Below are positions 32,929 to 42,973 of a stretch of DNA of 64,000 nucleotides, one piece after another. The DNA lies in the NCBI GenBank assembly GCA_039636785.1, contig CP144169.1, positions 1,116,001 through 1,180,000 of the forward strand, in the 5' to 3' direction. This stretch comes from Micrococcaceae bacterium Sec5.7. GTDB taxonomy: Bacteria; Actinomycetota; Actinomycetes; Actinomycetales; Micrococcaceae. The notes beneath the pieces are model-generated. The model saw only the letters and a program-made list of their open reading frames with translations. It searched no databases and was not told the DNA's origin. Made by a program: the position numbers and the translations under genes. Within the stretch, counting starts at the first letter, position 1, and every line of letters starts with the position of its first letter.

Positions 32929-34025
32929 GATCCGCCGCCGGGCAGCGGGAAGAGCTCGTTCTGCAGGTCCTCCAGGATGGGCCGGTACACAAACGGGTTC
33001 CACCCAGGGCTGGCGTGGGCCGGCAGTGCGCCGTCGGTGCGGTGCCCGGCGGAGGCCATGTTCAGGGGAAAGGTCCGCGCCCAGGATGCGCGGGCGGTCA
33101 GATAGTTGACGGTCTGGTCCCGCGGGTTGCCGATAAACGCCATCCTGGTTTCGCCCAGCCGCTCGGCGAACCTGGTGGCATCAAAATGGTAAATGTAGGC
33201 GGATTCGGACTGGATCAGGATGCTGGATGGCGCGATCGGGGAAAGCTGCTCCATGGTCTGGTCCAGGATCTGCCGCCAGCTGCGCTCGTCCTTGTGCACC
33301 ACCCGCTCCCCCAGTTCGTAGCTGCCCCGCAACACTGACGGGACCCGGAAACCGGTCTCGTAGAGGAACACCACACCTTCGAACCAGCTCTGGTCCAGTA
33401 CATCGAACTTACTGTAGGGGCTGGAGTCCAGCAGGATGAACACCACTTCCACGCCGTGCAGTTCGCGAAGCCGTGCAGCCACCTGGGTGGCCACCATGCC
33501 GCCGAAACTGTGGCCGTAGAAATAGAGCTTGGTGAGGTTGCGCGCCCGGACGTGCTCGATGATGGCAATCACCAGCCCGTCGATGTCCAGCCCGGTGTTG
33601 GAATATCCGACGGCGGCCAGCTGGCCGCGCTGGCGCAGCGCCCCGCGCAGCGAGTTCAGGATCCACTGCGCCTCCTCCCAGCTGGTTTTGTACCCGGGAA
33701 AGAGGATCCAGCTGGCATTCGGAAAGTAGGATTCGGCAAAGTCATCGGGCACCATCAGGATCTTGTTGACCCTGCGCTCAGCCTGGACCCGCCGGGTGAA
33801 CAGCATGTCTGCTGCCAGGACGGAGGAGGCACCGGCGCCGGCCAGGAAGCTCCGGCGCGAGAACCGCTTCAAATCGGCGGCATGCTTAAGCAGCCATGCC
33901 TGAGATTCGCCGGGCTGTTCATTCCTGCCAGGCCGCCCGCCCGGCTCCTGGCTCGGCTGTTGCTTCAGCTCGCGGCCCGTTCCGGGTTTTCGGCCGCCTG
34001 CACTATGTGCACCATTGACCTCCAC
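32910..34025 (-). CDS. Tat-exported alpha/beta hydrolase
   Basis: A roughly 371-aa serine hydrolase with the nucleophile elbow LYFYGHSFGGMVATQVAARL and an N-terminal twin-arginine signal KRFSRRSFLAGAGASSVLA after a long charged leader. SASAGH-like MASAGHRTDGA near the end probably carries the catalytic His. Substrate is unknown, possibly an ester. The start is uncertain: GTG at 34025 would overlap the decayed MFS gene by 60 nt. A later start near the Tat motif is possible. Confidence 0.7.
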   Translation of the reverse strand: MEVNGAHSAGGRKPGTGRELKQQPSQEPGGRPGRNEQPGESQAWLLKHAADLKRFSRRSFLAGAGASSVLAADMLFTRRVQAERRVNKILMVPDDFAESYFPNASWILFPGYKTSWEEAQWILNSLRGALRQRGQLAAVGYSNTGLDIDGLVIAIIEHVRARNLTKLYFYGHSFGGMVATQVAARLRELHGVEVVFILLDSSPYSKFDVLDQSWFEGVVFLYETGFRVPSVLRGSYELGERVVHKDERSWRQILDQTMEQLSPIAPSSILIQSESAYIYHFDATRFAERLGETRMAFIGNPRDQTVNYLTARASWARTFPLNMASAGHRTDGALPAHASPGWNPFVYRPILEDLQNELFPLPGGGSRMTPY

Positions 34026-34862
34026 ACCACTACCGTAGCCACTGCAGAGCCCGCGAAGCCAAACCAGAACGGCCCCTGGACACCCCAGACCTGGGCAATG
34101 ACACCGCCCAGTAACGTACCGATTGCCATGGCTCCCACCCCGCCCAGCATGTACACGCTCATAACGCGCCCCAGCAGGTGCTCGGGAACAGCCTTCTGCC
34201 GCACCGTGGTGGACACCGTACCCCAGCACGGATTCCCTGAAGGCGGACGATCAAGGCCACGGCAAGCGCATAACAAAGGGCGTTGGCGCCGAAAGGCAGA
34301 GCCATTCCGACGCCGAACAGCAGCGCTCCCAGCGGCGGCCCGGCAAGCTGGTTGGTCACCACCGAGGCACCGAATAGCCGGGCATTGGCCATGCCGAGCT
34401 GACCTTTGCTGACCACCGCCGTGACCAGGGTGTTGCCGGCGTTGTCCGCAAAGGATTCGGCTGTGCCCACCAGGAAGAGTGCCATGTACAGCAGCGGGAG
34501 ACCATTGCATCCAGCGCAACGGCGAGGGCCAGACCGCCCAGGACCAGCACCCGCAGTCCGTCCACCACAATCACCAGGGTGCGGCGGTCCAGCCGGTCGA
34601 TGATGGCAACGGCCAGAACGCCGAACAGCATCCAGGGCAGCCGCTGGGCAAACACGGCCATGGCCACGGCGAAAGGCTCGCGGGTCAGGGATGCAGCAAG
34701 CAGCGGTCCGGCGGCGAGGAGAATGCCATCGCCCAGATTGGCAATGGTGGCGGCGCTCCAGAGCCAGTGGTAGTTCCGGCCGAGGGCGCGGGGAAACATC
34801 AGCTCACGCAATGTTGTTCCCCCGCTGCTCAAATCCTGGCCCCCATAACCAGGCGTTCGCAC
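33965..34862 (-). pseudogene. MFS transporter broken by two frameshifts
   Basis: Three successive frames together give an MFS_3-type exporter. ALGRNYHWLWSAATIANLGD to LALAVALDAMVS lies in frame one (34862 to about 34497). MALFLVGTAESFADNAGNTL to ALAVALIVRLQGI follows in frame two. RQKAVPEHLLGRVMSVYMLG to AENPERAAS (stop 33965) is in frame three. Each junction is explained by a single-base loss or gain near 34497 and 34225. Either a recent pseudogene or assembly errors. Confidence 0.8.
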
Positions 34863-34877
34863 CCTGGCTTCGGCGGT

Positions 34878-35450
34878 CTAGTCGAGCCCGAGTTCGTCCT
34901 TGCCGAATGCGAACAGGTACGGAACGCCTGTCTCGGCTTCAATCTTTTCCTTGGCACCGGTGTTGCGGTCCACGATCACGGCGACGGCAACAACGTTGCC
35001 GCCGGCGTTGCGGACACCTTCGACGGCGGTCAGCGCGGAGCCGCCGGTGGTGGACGTGTCCTCCAGCACCAGGACCTTGCGGCCCTCAACGGAGGGCCCC
35101 TCCACCTGGCGGCCCATGCCGTAGGACTTCTGCGCCTTCCGGACCACGAAGGCATCTACGTTGCGTCCGGCGTCAACGGCGGAGTGCATCAGGGCGGTGC
35201 CCACGGGGTCTGCCCCCATCGTCAGTCCACCGGCGCACTCAAAGTCAATGCCGGCGTCGTCAATCAGCGAAAGCATGACCTGGCCCACCAGCCTGGAGGC
35301 TTCGTGGTGCAGGGTGATGCGGCGCAGGTCGATGTAGTAATCGGCCTCGGCGCCGCTGGAGAGGATCACCTTGCCGCGGACCACGGCCAGTTCCTTGATC
35401 AGTTCCAGGAGGCGGGCACGGGCAGCGGCGGCGTCAAGAGTGGCAGTCAT
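34878..35450 (-). CDS. pyrE: Orotate phosphoribosyltransferase
   Basis: A 190-aa type I phosphoribosyltransferase with the PRPP loop VLVLEDTSTTGGSALTAV, VVRKAQKSYGMGRQVEG (flexible catalytic loop with Lys) and DYYIDLRRITLHHEA. It joins orotate and PRPP to give OMP in pyrimidine synthesis. The ATG at 35450 is the family start; upstream in-frame sequence belongs to the end of the GntK-GH3 gene in another frame. Confidence 0.94.
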   Translation of the reverse strand: MTATLDAAAARARLLELIKELAVVRGKVILSSGAEADYYIDLRRITLHHEASRLVGQVMLSLIDDAGIDFECAGGLTMGADPVGTALMHSAVDAGRNVDAFVVRKAQKSYGMGRQVEGPSVEGRKVLVLEDTSTTGGSALTAVEGVRNAGGNVVAVAVIVDRNTGAKEKIEAETGVPYLFAFGKDELGLD

Positions 35451-35502
35451 GGTTTCCAGTTTAGTGTGGCCGGGAGGCGGCTTCCGCAGCGAAAACCAGC
35501 GA

Positions 35503-37860
35503 TCAGAGCCGGGTGTCGAAGGAATCGCAGAACACGTTGTCGTTGAACGTTCCATGGAATTCCGACTTGCCCTGGATCTTCTCGATGGTTGCCCGGATGG
35601 CCTCGGGCGTTCCGGCGTGGGCATGGATGGCGGTCCTGACCATGGGCACGTCGATCAGGTGGTTGGGCTGGTTGAGTGAGACGAACACCGTAGGGACCTC
35701 CGTGACGTACCAGGGGATCTCCGCGGCCATCGGCGTGGACCACTTGATCCGGATGGCCGCTTCCTGCGCGAAGCCCTTGACGTTGGCAAACACAAATGCG
35801 GCATCGTACTTGTCCGCGTAATCGCCCGTGGCTTCCTCGGAGATGACTGACATGAAGTTGATGCCCGTCTCCCCCGCAGCCTCGCGCTGGGCGGCCGTCT
35901 TGAACACGTGGACTTCGAAGCCCGCCCGTTCAAGCTCGTCCCTGACCGTGTCCAGGTAGGCCAGCGGATCCGAACGGGTGAAGTCCGAGCCGCCCGAGAT
36001 GCCGTACAGGCGGATCCGCTTGTGCGTCTTCGGTGTGATGGGCAGGTTGTGGGCGGTGTCCTTGACCAGGGTGACGGTCTTGTCGGCTATCTCTGCGGCG
36101 ATGGCAAGGTGTGCCTCGCTCCCTATCTGCTCCAGTGCCTCCACCGGAGCCACGAGCTCCTCGCGGGCTGTTCGGTGGAGGCCCAGTGCGGCCTTCAGCG
36201 CGAGAATCCGGCGCAGGGCGTCGTGCAGGCGCTCCTCCGTGATGACCCCCGCCTCGTAGCCGTCCATCATGTACCGGAAGTCCTCGGCCGGGTTGCGGAA
36301 GAACAGGAACATATCGCAGCCCGCGGCAATGGCTGCCGGGACCAGATCCCTGCGTTTCATCGCCTGGGTCAGGCCGACCATCTGCGAGGCGTCCGTCAGG
36401 ACGAGCCCGTTGAAGCCGAGCTCACCCCGCAGCAGGTCCTGCAGCAGCTCAGGCGCGAGGGTGGCGGGCAGGATGTCCTTGTCCGCCATGCCCGGACGGA
36501 AATGCCGGGACAGCTCCGGCGCACCGATGTGGCCGATCATGACCGACTGCACGCCGTGCCCGATCATTTCCCGGTACACGTGGCCGTAGGTCTTGTTCCA
36601 GGCGTCGTAGCCCAGCGTGTTGTAGGACGTGACCACGTGCTGATCGCGCTCGTCCATGCCGTCGCCCGGGAAGTGCTTCATGGCGCAGACCATGTTGGAT
36701 CCGCTGATGCCGTCGAAGTACTCCTTGGCCCGCTCCACCACGATCTCCGGCGTATTGCCGAAGGCGCGGGTGGAGATGACGGTATTGCGCCAGTTGTAGT
36801 GGATGTCCACGATGGGCGCGAACGCCCAGTTGCAGCCGATGGCCGCACATTCGACGCCGGCGACCTCGCCCATCTGCCGGGCAATGTTCTTGTCCGGGTG
36901 CGAGCCTGCCTGCAGGTGCGTGCACACGAACGTGCCGTCGTCGCAGCTGCCGAAGCCGCCCATTTCCGGGTTGGACGCCACCAGCAGAGGCACTTTGGTT
37001 TTGGACTGCGCATAGCGGACATGTTCCTGCACCGCGGCCGAGGGGCCCGGCCGGTAGCGCATGCCGCCCACGTGGTAGTTGTTCAGCACATCATCGAGGT
37101 ACTCCGGAGAGTAATCATTGTTGTGGTTGATGAACAGCTGCCCGATCTTTTCCTCAAGCGTCATGGAACCGATGGTGGAGTTCACCCAAGCGATGGCGTC
37201 GTCGTCGAGATTGAACGGCACAGCCTGCAGATCCACTAGGAAAGGGCCCGGGCGGGACTCTGCCGCGGCCGGCTGCGACGGTGCGGCGTTGCCGGGACCG
37301 GCAAGGCCTGCCAGCGCCTCGGCAACAACCTGGCCCACCGGTGAGGCGATGTCCACCGCTCTGCCGGCCTCATCGGCGTCGAGCGGTTCCAGGCTTGCGA
37401 GCTGGGATTCCAGCAGCGCGGCGGGCATAAAGTGCCCGCTGCGTCCCTCCAGCCGCGATCCCAGGACTTCCTTGCTGCCGTGCAGGTGCAGGAACAGGGT
37501 GTCCGGGGCCTTGGCGCGGATGGCGTCCCGGTAGCTGCGCTTGAGTGCCGAACACGCCAGGACAAGTCCGGCGGTACCGGAGGCGGCGAGCTCTCTGCCT
37601 ACCGTGGCCAGCCAGGGCCAGCGGTCCTCGTCGGTCAGCGGCGTTCCCGCTGCCATCTTGGCGACGTTCTCCACAGGGTGAAGGGAATCGCCGTCGATGA
37701 ACGGCACGCCCAGCTCATGCGCAACCAGGGCGCCGATGGTGGTCTTGCCGCAGCCGGAGACTCCCATGACAACGATGCGCGGCTTGGTGTCCGTCGGCGC
37801 GAAACCCGCGAAACCCGGCGTGGACCCGGCATCCAAGCGAGAAGATTCAGTGTTGGTCAC
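35503..37860 (-). CDS. Gluconokinase-GH3 glycosidase fusion protein
   Basis: One uninterrupted 785-codon frame. Residues about 28-195 are a GntK-type gluconokinase: [20 protein letters not shown] (P-loop), [36 protein letters not shown] and [20 protein letters not shown]. An Ala/Pro linker ([13 protein letters not shown]) leads to a GH3 domain from about 220: [31 protein letters not shown] (NagZ-like Lys-His loop) and [14 protein letters not shown] (nucleophile Asp). A C-terminal GH3-type domain ends the protein. Start is GTG at 37860, overlapping the manD stop. No signal peptide, so it acts in the cytoplasm, probably releasing and phosphorylating sugar acids. Confidence 0.85.
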   Translation of the reverse strand: MTNTESSRLDAGSTPGFAGFAPTDTKPRIVVMGVSGCGKTTIGALVAHELGVPFIDGDSLHPVENVAKMAAGTPLTDEDRWPWLATVGRELAASGTAGLVLACSALKRSYRDAIRAKAPDTLFLHLHGSKEVLGSRLEGRSGHFMPAALLESQLASLEPLDADEAGRAVDIASPVGQVVAEALAGLAGPGNAAPSQPAAAESRPGPFLVDLQAVPFNLDDDAIAWVNSTIGSMTLEEKIGQLFINHNNDYSPEYLDDVLNNYHVGGMRYRPGPSAAVQEHVRYAQSKTKVPLLVASNPEMGGFGSCDDGTFVCTHLQAGSHPDKNIARQMGEVAGVECAAIGCNWAFAPIVDIHYNWRNTVISTRAFGNTPEIVVERAKEYFDGISGSNMVCAMKHFPGDGMDERDQHVVTSYNTLGYDAWNKTYGHVYREMIGHGVQSVMIGHIGAPELSRHFRPGMADKDILPATLAPELLQDLLRGELGFNGLVLTDASQMVGLTQAMKRRDLVPAAIAAGCDMFLFFRNPAEDFRYMMDGYEAGVITEERLHDALRRILALKAALGLHRTAREELVAPVEALEQIGSEAHLAIAAEIADKTVTLVKDTAHNLPITPKTHKRIRLYGISGGSDFTRSDPLAYLDTVRDELERAGFEVHVFKTAAQREAAGETGINFMSVISEEATGDYADKYDAAFVFANVKGFAQEAAIRIKWSTPMAAEIPWYVTEVPTVFVSLNQPNHLIDVPMVRTAIHAHAGTPEAIRATIEKIQGKSEFHGTFNDNVFCDSFDTRL

Positions 37861-39086
37861 CAGTCATGCACCGTTCCGTCTACCAGGCGGTTGTAGGGCA
37901 GGTAGGCCTGCTGGTAGGGGTAGGTGCCGGCTGCTTCCTCGTTGAATTCGACGCCGATGCCGGGCGCCTCGCCCGGGTGCAGGTAGCCGTCGGTGAAGGT
38001 CATGGACTGCTCGAAGACGGTGTTGGTGGCCGGGGAGTGCGGCATGTATTCCTGGATGCCGTAGTTGTGGATGGCCAGGCCCACGTGCAGCTGCGCGGCG
38101 AAGCCCACCGGGGAGATGTCCGTGGGGCCGTGGAAACCGGACTTGATCTGGTACTGCGCCGCGAAGTCCATGACCTTCTTCAGCGGCGAGATCCCGCCGA
38201 AGTGCGTGGACGCGGCCCGGACGTAGTCGATCAGCTGTTCCTTGATCAGGCTCTGGAAGTCGTACACGGTGTTGAAGATTTCGCCGATGGCCAGCGGGGT
38301 GGTGGTGTGCTGGCGGACCAGGCGCAGGGCCTCCTGGTTTTCGGCCGGGGTGCAGTCCTCGAGCCAGAACAGGTCATACGGCTCCAGCGCCTTGCCCAGC
38401 TTCGCGGCCTGGATGGGCGTCATCCGGTGGTGGCCGTCGTGGAGCAGCGGCAGCTCCGGCCCGAACTCGTTCCGGACGGCCTCGAACACGCCCGGCAGGT
38501 GGCGCAGGTACGCGCGGGTGTCCCAGTCCTCCTCGACCGGGAACGCGCCGCGGCCGGCGGGCTCGTAGTCGTAGCGCTCACCGGAGGCCTGGGCCTGCGC
38601 GGCCACACCGTAGACGGCCTTGATGCCGGGGACCGCGGTCTGGATCCGCACCGACTTGTAGCCGAGCTCCAGGTGCTCACGCACGGAATCAAACAGGGAC
38701 TCCGTGTCGGAGCCGGACGCGTGGCCGTAGGCGCGCAGCCCGTTCCGGGACGCGCCGCCGAGCAGCTGGTAGACCGGCATCCCGGCCACCTTGCCCTTGA
38801 TATCCCACAACGCCATGTCCACCGCGGCGATCGCGGCCATCGTGACCGGGCCCCGGCGCCAGTACGAGCTGCGGTACAGGAACTGCCAGGTGTCCTCGAT
38901 CCGGTGCGGGTCCTTGCCGACCAGCAGCTGCGCCACATGCTCCTTCAGGTACGCGGCAACAGCCAGTTCACGGCCGTTCAGCGTCGCATCACCGATGCCC
39001 GTGACGCCGTCGTCGGTAGTGATCCTCAAGGTCACGAAGTTCCGGGAGGGACTCGTCACGAAGACTTCCGCGGCAACAATTTTCAT
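37857..39086 (-). CDS. manD: Mannonate dehydratase, ManD/enolase-superfamily type
   Basis: A 409-aa enolase-superfamily enzyme: [88 protein letters not shown] and [20 protein letters not shown]. These carry the metal ligands and catalytic His typical of ManD. It dehydrates D-mannonate to 2-keto-3-deoxygluconate, or acts on a related sugar acid. It sits between uxuB and the GntK-GH3 gene, as expected in a glucuronate operon. Confidence 0.88.
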   Translation of the reverse strand: MKIVAAEVFVTSPSRNFVTLRITTDDGVTGIGDATLNGRELAVAAYLKEHVAQLLVGKDPHRIEDTWQFLYRSSYWRRGPVTMAAIAAVDMALWDIKGKVAGMPVYQLLGGASRNGLRAYGHASGSDTESLFDSVREHLELGYKSVRIQTAVPGIKAVYGVAAQAQASGERYDYEPAGRGAFPVEEDWDTRAYLRHLPGVFEAVRNEFGPELPLLHDGHHRMTPIQAAKLGKALEPYDLFWLEDCTPAENQEALRLVRQHTTTPLAIGEIFNTVYDFQSLIKEQLIDYVRAASTHFGGISPLKKVMDFAAQYQIKSGFHGPTDISPVGFAAQLHVGLAIHNYGIQEYMPHSPATNTVFEQSMTFTDGYLHPGEAPGIGVEFNEEAAGTYPYQQAYLPYNRLVDGTVHDW

Positions 39087-39091
39087 AAGAT

Positions 39092-40531
39092 TTAGCTGTT
39101 CCTTCCGGGATGTGCAGGCACGGTAATAGGGTTGGCGGATGTTGGGCCGCCGGCAAAAGTTCCACAGAGGCCGCGCACCAGCGCCACGGTGTCCGGATCC
39201 GCCGCCAGTTCCGGACTCACGAGTTCGAGCAACGAAGCCACCCGGCGGTCCCCTTGCTGTGCATTGGCTGCGGTGATACGAGCGGCCAGGGGATCGTGCG
39301 GCTCCGCTGTGGCGCCGAGATAATCGATCCAGGCTGCCAGCATGAGGGCACTTGCGGAACCGGACCGCCCATGGGCGCGCTCGGCTGACAACACCGGCTC
39401 CGCCCTCATGCGCAGTTTGGTGGTGCCGTCCATGGCGATCTGCGACAGGTGGTGGGCGATCCGGGCGTTCCGGAAGCGCGCCAGCAGTTCCTCGCGGTAC
39501 GCGGGGATCTGCAGCTCCCCGCCGTGCAGATGCCCGGCGGCTTCGTCCCAGAAACTCTCCACAGCCTGCAGGCAAAGCGGGTCCGCCAGCGCCTCCGCAA
39601 CCGTGGTGTGTCCACGAAGCTGGCCCGCATAGGCCAGCATTGAGTGCGCGCCGTTCAGCAGCCACAGCTTGCGGTTTTCGTAGGGCTCGATGTCGTCCAC
39701 GAACACAGCGCCGGCATCTTCCCAGCGCGGGCGGCCGGCGGGGAAGTCCCCGCTCAGCACCCAGTTCCGGAAAGGTTCGGCCACCACGGGTGAGTTGTCG
39801 CGGTAGCCGCAGGCGGCCTCGACGGCGGCAAGGTCCGCCTCCGTGGTCCGCGGCGTGATGCGGTCCACCGAGGTGCTGACAAAGCTGACATTCGCATCGA
39901 TCCAGGTAGCGAGTCCGGCCTCCCAGGCTCCGGCCAGGCCTACCACTGCATTGTGCGCGACGGTGCCGTTATTGGAGAGGTTGTCACAGCAGACGACGGC
40001 GAGTGGCCCGGCGCCAGCAGCCCTGCGGGCGGCGAGGGCGAAGACCAACCGGCCAAGCGGCGTCGTCGGCTTGCTGTTTCCGGCGCTTCCGTCAGCCGAC
40101 AGCGCAAGCTCTGCGACGACGTCGGGCGCCGTGCGGTCCAGCCGGCCGTCAGAACCGAGGCGGTAGGCGGCTTCGGTGATGGTCAGGGTAATGACAGAGA
40201 TCCGGGGTGCCGCCACCAGCTCAGCCAAACGTGCGATGTCAGCCCCGTCGACAGCCTCCACGATGCTGCCGACGATTTCGAACGAGTCGCCGGTGTCGGA
40301 ACGTTCGATCAGCGTGAACAGGCCGTCCTGCGCCGCGAGCGCACGGGCCGCATCGGGCCGCCGGCCCGTGAAGGCGGCGATCCCCCACTCCGGAGCGTCC
40401 GACGCGTGCTGTGTGTACCACGCCTGGTGTGAGCGGTGGAAGGCACCGAGCCCGAGGTGCACGATGCGCACCGGCGCCTTGGGAAGCGCCTTGAGTCCGC
40501 GGGCGAGCGCGGGAAGCTGCCCGGCCGTCAT
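39092..40531 (-). CDS. uxuB: Fructuronate reductase (mannitol dehydrogenase family)
   Basis: A 479-aa long-chain polyol dehydrogenase: [20 protein letters not shown] (NAD loop), [40 protein letters not shown] and [20 protein letters not shown] (catalytic Lys-Asn-His). It reduces D-fructuronate to D-mannonate. Together with the adjacent uxaC and manD this makes the glucuronate branch of the Ashwell pathway. Overlap with uxaC is 4 nt. Confidence 0.9.
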   Translation of the reverse strand: MTAGQLPALARGLKALPKAPVRIVHLGLGAFHRSHQAWYTQHASDAPEWGIAAFTGRRPDAARALAAQDGLFTLIERSDTGDSFEIVGSIVEAVDGADIARLAELVAAPRISVITLTITEAAYRLGSDGRLDRTAPDVVAELALSADGSAGNSKPTTPLGRLVFALAARRAAGAGPLAVVCCDNLSNNGTVAHNAVVGLAGAWEAGLATWIDANVSFVSTSVDRITPRTTEADLAAVEAACGYRDNSPVVAEPFRNWVLSGDFPAGRPRWEDAGAVFVDDIEPYENRKLWLLNGAHSMLAYAGQLRGHTTVAEALADPLCLQAVESFWDEAAGHLHGGELQIPAYREELLARFRNARIAHHLSQIAMDGTTKLRMRAEPVLSAERAHGRSGSASALMLAAWIDYLGATAEPHDPLAARITAANAQQGDRRVASLLELVSPELAADPDTVALVRGLCGTFAGGPTSANPITVPAHPGRNS

Positions 40532-41931
40532 AGTTTGAACACCCTGCGGGGTGCGGAATCGACGACGTCGACAATGAGTTCATGGGCGCGCTCTTCACTG
40601 ATGCGGTGCTCGGCAACAAGGCGGGCCAGAAATGCGGCTTCGATCCGCCGCGACGTATCGTGCCGCGCAGGAATGGAGCAGAACGCACGGGTGTCGTCGA
40701 TGAACCCCGACGACCGCGAGAAACCGGCCGTCTCGGTCACCGCAGACCTGAACCTGAGCATGGCATCAGGCGCGTCCAGGAACCACCACGGGGCGCCGAT
40801 GTAGACGGACGGGTAAAAGCCTGCCAGGGGTGCAAGCTCACGGGAAAATACGGTCTCATCGAGGGTGAACAGGACCAGGTGGAAGTCCTTTGCGGTACCG
40901 AAGTCCTGCAGCAGCGGCCGGATGGCCTCCGTGTAGTTGACGGCGAACGGGATGTCGTGGCCCGTATCCGCACCAAAGGCCTCAAAGGTGGGGGCATGGT
41001 GGTTGCGGTAGGAGCCGGGGTGGATGGTCATCACGAGTCCGTCCTCGACCGACATTCGGGCCATCTGGTACATCATGTGGGCCTCGAAGACTTCCCCGTC
41101 CTCCTGAGAGGCCTTGCCGGCCCTGGCCCGTTCAAAGATCCGTGCGGCATCGGCGTCGTCCAGTTTGAGCGTGGCAGGGGTCCGGACGCCATGGTCCGCC
41201 GAGACGGCACCGCGCTCCACAAAGAAGCGCCGCCTTCCTTCGAGCGCCGTGATGTAGCCGGCGTAGCCCGAAGCACCCTCCCCGGCGGAACCGACGAGGC
41301 GCTCCACATTCGCCTGCCACTCGGGATGGGCCATGTTCAGGTAGGCATCCGGGCGGAACGTGGGCAGGACACGGCCGGCAAAAGCCGGGTCTGCGGCCAG
41401 TGCTTCGTGGCTGTCCAGGGCGTCCAGCGGATCGTCCGTGGTGGCCAGGACCTCGATATTGAATTCCTTGAACAACTGGCGCGGCCGGAAGCCTGGTTCC
41501 TCCAGCTTGGCGGAGATGGCGTCGAAGATCCGGTCCGCGTTGTCGGCGCCGGGCTCGTCCGGCAGGCCGAACACATGCTCAAACTCCTGGCGGATCCAGT
41601 ACCCGGAAGCCGTTCCTTCGAAGAGTGGCCAGGCCCCGCAGAAGTTGCGCCAGATCCGACGTGAGTCCGCTGGCGCGGAGCCGAGTCCCAGCTGATCCAG
41701 TGGAACGCCGCCGGCGTGGATGAGACGGGTCACATAGTGGTCCGGCGTAACCAGCAGGGCCGCGGGGTCAGGGAAAGGGAGATTCTGTTCAATCACGGCC
41801 GCATCCACATGGCCGTGCGGCGAAATGATCGGGAGGCTCTCCACGCGGGAAAACAGGGAGCGGGCTACCCGCCGCACCCCGGGATCCGCGGGGAGAAGCC
41901 TGTCCGGGTGGGCTGCTATCGGCTGTGACAT
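40528..41931 (-). CDS. uxaC: Glucuronate isomerase
   Basis: A 467-aa amidohydrolase-fold isomerase: RVESLPIISPHGHVDAAVIE (metal HxH), YWIRQEFEHVFGLPDEPGAD, LVMTIHPGSYRNHHAPTFEA and AFCSIPARHDTSRRIEAAFL. It converts D-glucuronate to D-fructuronate. First gene of the four-gene uronate operon; 131 bp with a strong hairpin separates it from the upstream transport and epimerase genes. Confidence 0.94.
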   Translation of the reverse strand: MSQPIAAHPDRLLPADPGVRRVARSLFSRVESLPIISPHGHVDAAVIEQNLPFPDPAALLVTPDHYVTRLIHAGGVPLDQLGLGSAPADSRRIWRNFCGAWPLFEGTASGYWIRQEFEHVFGLPDEPGADNADRIFDAISAKLEEPGFRPRQLFKEFNIEVLATTDDPLDALDSHEALAADPAFAGRVLPTFRPDAYLNMAHPEWQANVERLVGSAGEGASGYAGYITALEGRRRFFVERGAVSADHGVRTPATLKLDDADAARIFERARAGKASQEDGEVFEAHMMYQMARMSVEDGLVMTIHPGSYRNHHAPTFEAFGADTGHDIPFAVNYTEAIRPLLQDFGTAKDFHLVLFTLDETVFSRELAPLAGFYPSVYIGAPWWFLDAPDAMLRFRSAVTETAGFSRSSGFIDDTRAFCSIPARHDTSRRIEAAFLARLVAEHRISEERAHELIVDVVDSAPRRVFKL

Positions 41932-41999
41932 GGTTCAGTCTTTCGGGAGGTCGTGAACGGCTATCTTCCGGTTGCCGTTGTTGTCTGGGGGTTCCTCAG

Positions 42000-42050
42000 T
42001 CCGCAGGATGCACCTGCTCCCGGCTGTTCGGGGTACGTGCATCCTGCGGA
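42000..42050. terminator. Hairpin between the epimerase gene and uxaC
   Basis: TCCGCAGGATGCAC at 42000-42013 pairs perfectly with 42037-42050. There is no U tract, so it may be an attenuating or mRNA-stabilising structure that separates expression of transport genes from uxaC-uxuB-manD. Confidence 0.6.
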
Positions 42051-42062
42051 TGGCTGCCGGTG

Positions 42063-42968
42063 TCAGCGCACTCCGGCGCCCGTCGTGAGGCCGGCCAGGG
42101 CAGCCGTACGGCGCAGGTAGTCAAGGTTTCCGGCGGTACGTTCCTTCAGTGGCAGTTCCGTGGAGAAGTCCTCCACGGTCACCCAGCCGTCGTAGCCGAA
42201 CGATGCCAGCGCCTTGAAGTACTCAAGGACGCTGCCCTGGCCGGACTGCAGGGGCGCCCATTCGTTCTGGTACACGGCTGCACCGGAGGCATCAGGCTCG
42301 TCCTGGCGCACCCACACTGCGTTCTTCACATGGATGTGGGCAAGGTAGTCGCCCAGCAGTTCGAAGGCCGGCAGGTAGTCCTCCTGGCCCTCGATCAGCA
42401 GGTTGCCAAGATCATGGATGACGCCGACATGCCGCGGATCAAGGCCCTCCAGAAGGCGCCGCGCTGAGGATGCGGAGGCGGTGATGGTGCGGTGGTGGAG
42501 TTCCACCAAGGCCTTCACCCCGTGGTGCGCCGCGCGCTCCGCCACCCACTCAAAATCGCGCCGGGCACTGTCGAACAGGACGGGATAGGGAGTGCCGCTC
42601 GGACCCTCCTGGCCCCAGCCCGCCGTTCCGAGCGGCAGCGTTGTCACGCGCACCTGCCGTGCGCCCAGCGCGGCCGTGGCCGCAAGCATGCGTTCGACGT
42701 CGTCGTGGTTGTCGCACCGCGCGTACCCACCGATCCCGGAGAATTCGAGACCCGACTCGCGCGTGATGCGCCCGATCCGTTCCAGGTTGTCTTCCAGTCC
42801 GGTCAGCGGCACATTGGCCTTGTTCCCTGCCCAGAAGCCGGGTTCGGGCGCGTCGGCCTGGTCCGTGACCCGCCATTCGATGCCTTCCCAGCCCTGGGCA
42901 GCCAGTGCGGACACGGCCTCCTCCGGAGTCCAGTCCGGCGTGGACGCTGTGAATACTGAGAACTTCAT
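42063..42968 (-). CDS. Sugar phosphate isomerase/epimerase (AP endonuclease 2 fold)
   Basis: A 301-aa TIM-barrel protein: KFSVFTASTPDWTPEEAVSA, GFWAGNKANVPLTGLEDNL, LVELHHRTITASASSARRLL (metal Glu, His), VGVIHDLGNLL and GWVTVEDFSTELPLKERTAG. Members isomerise, epimerise or dehydrate sugars and cyclitols using a divalent metal. It is six bases from the dehydrogenase gene, so the two probably act in sequence. Confidence 0.85.
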   Translation of the reverse strand: MKFSVFTASTPDWTPEEAVSALAAQGWEGIEWRVTDQADAPEPGFWAGNKANVPLTGLEDNLERIGRITRESGLEFSGIGGYARCDNHDDVERMLAATAALGARQVRVTTLPLGTAGWGQEGPSGTPYPVLFDSARRDFEWVAERAAHHGVKALVELHHRTITASASSARRLLEGLDPRHVGVIHDLGNLLIEGQEDYLPAFELLGDYLAHIHVKNAVWVRQDEPDASGAAVYQNEWAPLQSGQGSVLEYFKALASFGYDGWVTVEDFSTELPLKERTAGNLDYLRRTAALAGLTTGAGVR

Positions 42969-42973
42969 CGGCT

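Noticed and set aside
33456..34412. A 318-codon plus-strand open frame
   Set aside because: Antisense to the Tat hydrolase and decayed MFS gene; no domain seen.
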